Shown one piece after another: positions 62,214 through 64,000 of a DNA stretch of 64,000 bases (positions within the stretch are counted from its first letter, which is position 1; every line of letters starts with the position of its first letter). The stretch comes from Astrocystis sublimbata (taxonomy: Eukaryota; Ascomycota; Sordariomycetes; Xylariales; Xylariaceae). The translations under genes were made by a program, and so were the position numbers. The stretch covers positions 166,122 through 230,121 of the forward strand of contig JAJNNY010000058.1 in the NCBI GenBank assembly GCA_022453515.1, read 5' to 3'. The notes beneath the pieces were generated by a model. It was not told the origin of the DNA. It ran no database searches and worked only from the letters and a program-made list of their open reading frames with translations.

Positions 62214-62635
62214 GTGCTTGATGAATCCTCGGATGCCGAGGTGAGGACAATGCCACCGAAAGTGGAGAGGGGTTGGAAGTATGAGACGCGGTGATGGGAG
62301 GAGCTTATGGGCTTTAAAAGACATCATCCTACACAACTCCTTAGACATCTCAAGATGTTACACTCTCGCTTTTGGGGAAAGGGATCACGACTGCAAAAAG
62401 GGACTAAACAAGTAATGTTAGCTGTATCGCATTGACCTCAATACCTATTCACTATACCCTACGTCTCATAACATGCTTGATCCCAAAGTGACTTAATCCG
62501 TGACTCGCCTAGGGATAATCCAGGCTTCTGGAACTTGTATATGTGAGAAAGGGAAGGACGCTGCAGTTTCCTTGATGGCCTGATACGTATAGAAACCCAA
62601 GGCAGTCGCCCAACGAATGCTCTTTTTCCAACACT
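62214..62635. other. Convergent 3' spacer (right arm)
   Basis: Mirror of 36050-36471; nothing seen. Confidence 0.5.
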
Positions 62636-63325
62636 TTATCTCGTCCCACCCTCCGCAAATGTCGGCTTGGGCGGCTGCATCATACTTTTCGGCCGTTGTC
62701 GCCTCGTCTTGAGATTATCTATCTTCCCTCCATGCAGCGGACTGCGCTCTTCTGACTTACTTCGAACATGTCGCCCCGGTCTGTTTTGCGCTGATACCGC
62801 ACTAATATCCGCATACAGAGAGCCTGGTGCGGCCCTTTTCTTCAACATCGACGTGCGCTTACTGGCATGCTGCGGGGACCACCCTCCGTCCTCCTTTTCC
62901 GCCGTACTCATCGATGTTCTACTGAGAGTGTTTGCCCGCAGAGAAGATAGAGAACGCGGCGTCCTTGCACTCATGGGTTCCTCGGTCGAGGGACTAGCGT
63001 CCGTTTCTATGTCCCATATTTCCGCTGTCCTACGGAGTTTCTTACGCACGCTCTCTGATAGAGCGTAGGCTGGAAGGCTGAGGGGGCGCAGACCTGTGGA
63101 ATCTCGCCCTGGACTATCAGATAGCTGTCGGCTTAGTCTGCTCAAGGGCCGGATCTGTGTAGTAGAAGAAGGCTTGTGATCGGACTCGGATTCTTGCTCC
63201 GAGTTTGGGCTGGCGATATGGGTATTGTCTTCGCTAGTGGCTCTGGCTGCGTTATGATGCTTTGGTTGTTGTTGTGTTGTCGGGCGTTGATTGGCATCTA
63301 GCTCGCTTCTCTTTTCACTCAGCTG
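62636..63325 (-). pseudogene. Ser/Arg-rich extension after the TAA (right-arm copy)
   Basis: Mirror of 35363-36049 in the same frame, with one extra in-frame codon (Ser) from a 3-bp unit gain near 63163-63171. The same TAA separates it from the kinase part. Confidence 0.45.
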
Positions 63326-64000
63326 TTACATATCGATATTATCGTCATTAATAATGCCATCTATCTCATCATCTCCTGCGCTCGATGTCCACAATTCCTC
63401 ATTCATTGAGTCCTCGTGATCTCTCCTCCGTGTCTTGACCCTTTTCCCTGCCTGGTTGACGTTCAGACGTTTGGGGGGGCTACGTTCATCACCTAGCCTC
63501 ATGGGACTGAACGGCTGCCCCCGAATCGTCGTTGTGCCCCATCGCCGACAGTTGTCTTTTGAGGTGGTCGCAGTCTCGCTCGGTCGGCACTACCTTCTTC
63601 GACCGCCGTCCCAAAGAGACCACCAGTCTAGCGCAGCTCGGTTAGCTCGGCATATTTTTTGCTTAAGAGTGACTTCCATTGCTGATCCTCAGCGCAGTAG
63701 CAGAAATGCCATGCTAAACATACTCCGCCCACGCAGGGAGTGATGCGGACGTTTTTCGAAGCCCTTGATCGCGACGACTGTCCCTTTGTGCACGATTATG
63801 TTTGTGCTGGATAAATCGCCATGGGTCAAAACACATGGTGAAGAGGGGGCATATGGTCTCTCAAGAATCTTATAGTGTCCCTGTCGATGGCCTTTCGCCC
63901 CTTCCTCAAGCGTTGCTCGATGGCATGCCATAACTCTAAATCCGATCCAAACGGCCCAAATCCCACTTCCTTGTTATGGAGGAGATTATTCTGGGAGTAT
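63326..64000 (-). pseudogene. APH-type kinase-like gene, frame broken by 1-base indels (right-arm copy, cut by window)
   Basis: Mirror of the gene ending at 35362. Between 63555 and 63850 there are nine single-base gains and one single-base loss against the left copy, so the frame shifts repeatedly through the catalytic region. Eight of the ten simply lengthen an existing base or run by one. The left arm reads through the same stretch as one open frame, so the left is the correct version. These are more likely sequencing errors than real decay. Confidence 0.7.

Larger units (their letters stand above)
49353..64000 (-). repeat. Right arm of giant palindrome (continues past window edge)
   Basis: Inverted copy of the left arm. 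Differences found: one extra CA unit ((CA)6 at 51755-51766 versus five units at 46919-46928), one extra 3-bp unit near 63163-63171, and ten 1-base indels in 63555-63850. The window ends while still inside the match to left-arm position 34696. Confidence 0.97.

Noticed and set aside
34646..64000. Giant mobile element (Starship-like) as the cause of the duplicated block
   Set aside because: No DUF3435/tyrosine-recombinase gene, no direct target repeats; the arrangement is an inverted fold-back, not an insertion.

Overview
The window is nuclear DNA of a filamentous ascomycete (Pezizomycotina, probably Sordariomycetes; the class is an inference). The evidence is short GT-AG introns of about 50-150 bp with CTRAC branch sites, a fungal gene set (KipA-type kinesin-7, endopolyphosphatase, Ofd1/Tpa1, CYP51, CRT10, Mep ammonium permease), A/T-rich repeat relics whose differences are mostly C-to-T/G-to-A (RIP-like), and intergenic DNA dotted with the self-complementary motif TACCTAGGTA.

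Unique left part (1-~34.6 kb). In order: a kinesin-7 gene cut by the left edge (minus); a 7.4-kb stretch without a convincing gene; an Stk19-family gene (minus); a phosphoglycerate-mutase-like phosphatase (plus, three exons); endopolyphosphatase (plus) converging on an Ofd1/Tpa1 2-oxoglutarate oxygenase (minus); a GT31-like Golgi glycosyltransferase (plus); CYP51 sterol 14alpha-demethylase (plus, three exons); a DUF3074 protein (plus); a doubtful small two-exon gene; and a five-exon CRT10-like WD/propeller gene (plus). These look like ordinary housekeeping genes with no shared pathway.

Giant palindrome (~34.7-64.0 kb). From at least 34,696 to the right edge the sequence is one inverted duplication. 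Each arm is about 14.64 kb and the arms meet at 49,341/49,342 with almost no spacer, inside an A/T-rich repeat relic. Each arm carries an APH-type kinase-like gene followed in frame by a basic Ser-rich extension, a small secreted protein gene, a 479-bp TA-flanked MITE, an ACS/Dal5-type MFS transporter, a tannase/feruloyl esterase with a C-terminal membrane anchor, and a Mep-type ammonium transporter. Tannase and transporter lie in tandem and may act together in breaking down phenolic esters and taking up the products (inference).

Over about 14 kb I find only two length differences between the arms: one CA unit and one in-frame 3-bp unit. The distal right arm then has ten single-base indels within about 300 bp (63,555-63,850), which break the kinase frame there. 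This favours a fold-back event or chimera at an assembly edge supported by unpolished long reads, but a real recent fold-back duplication is not excluded. The outer limit of the palindrome lies beyond the window.
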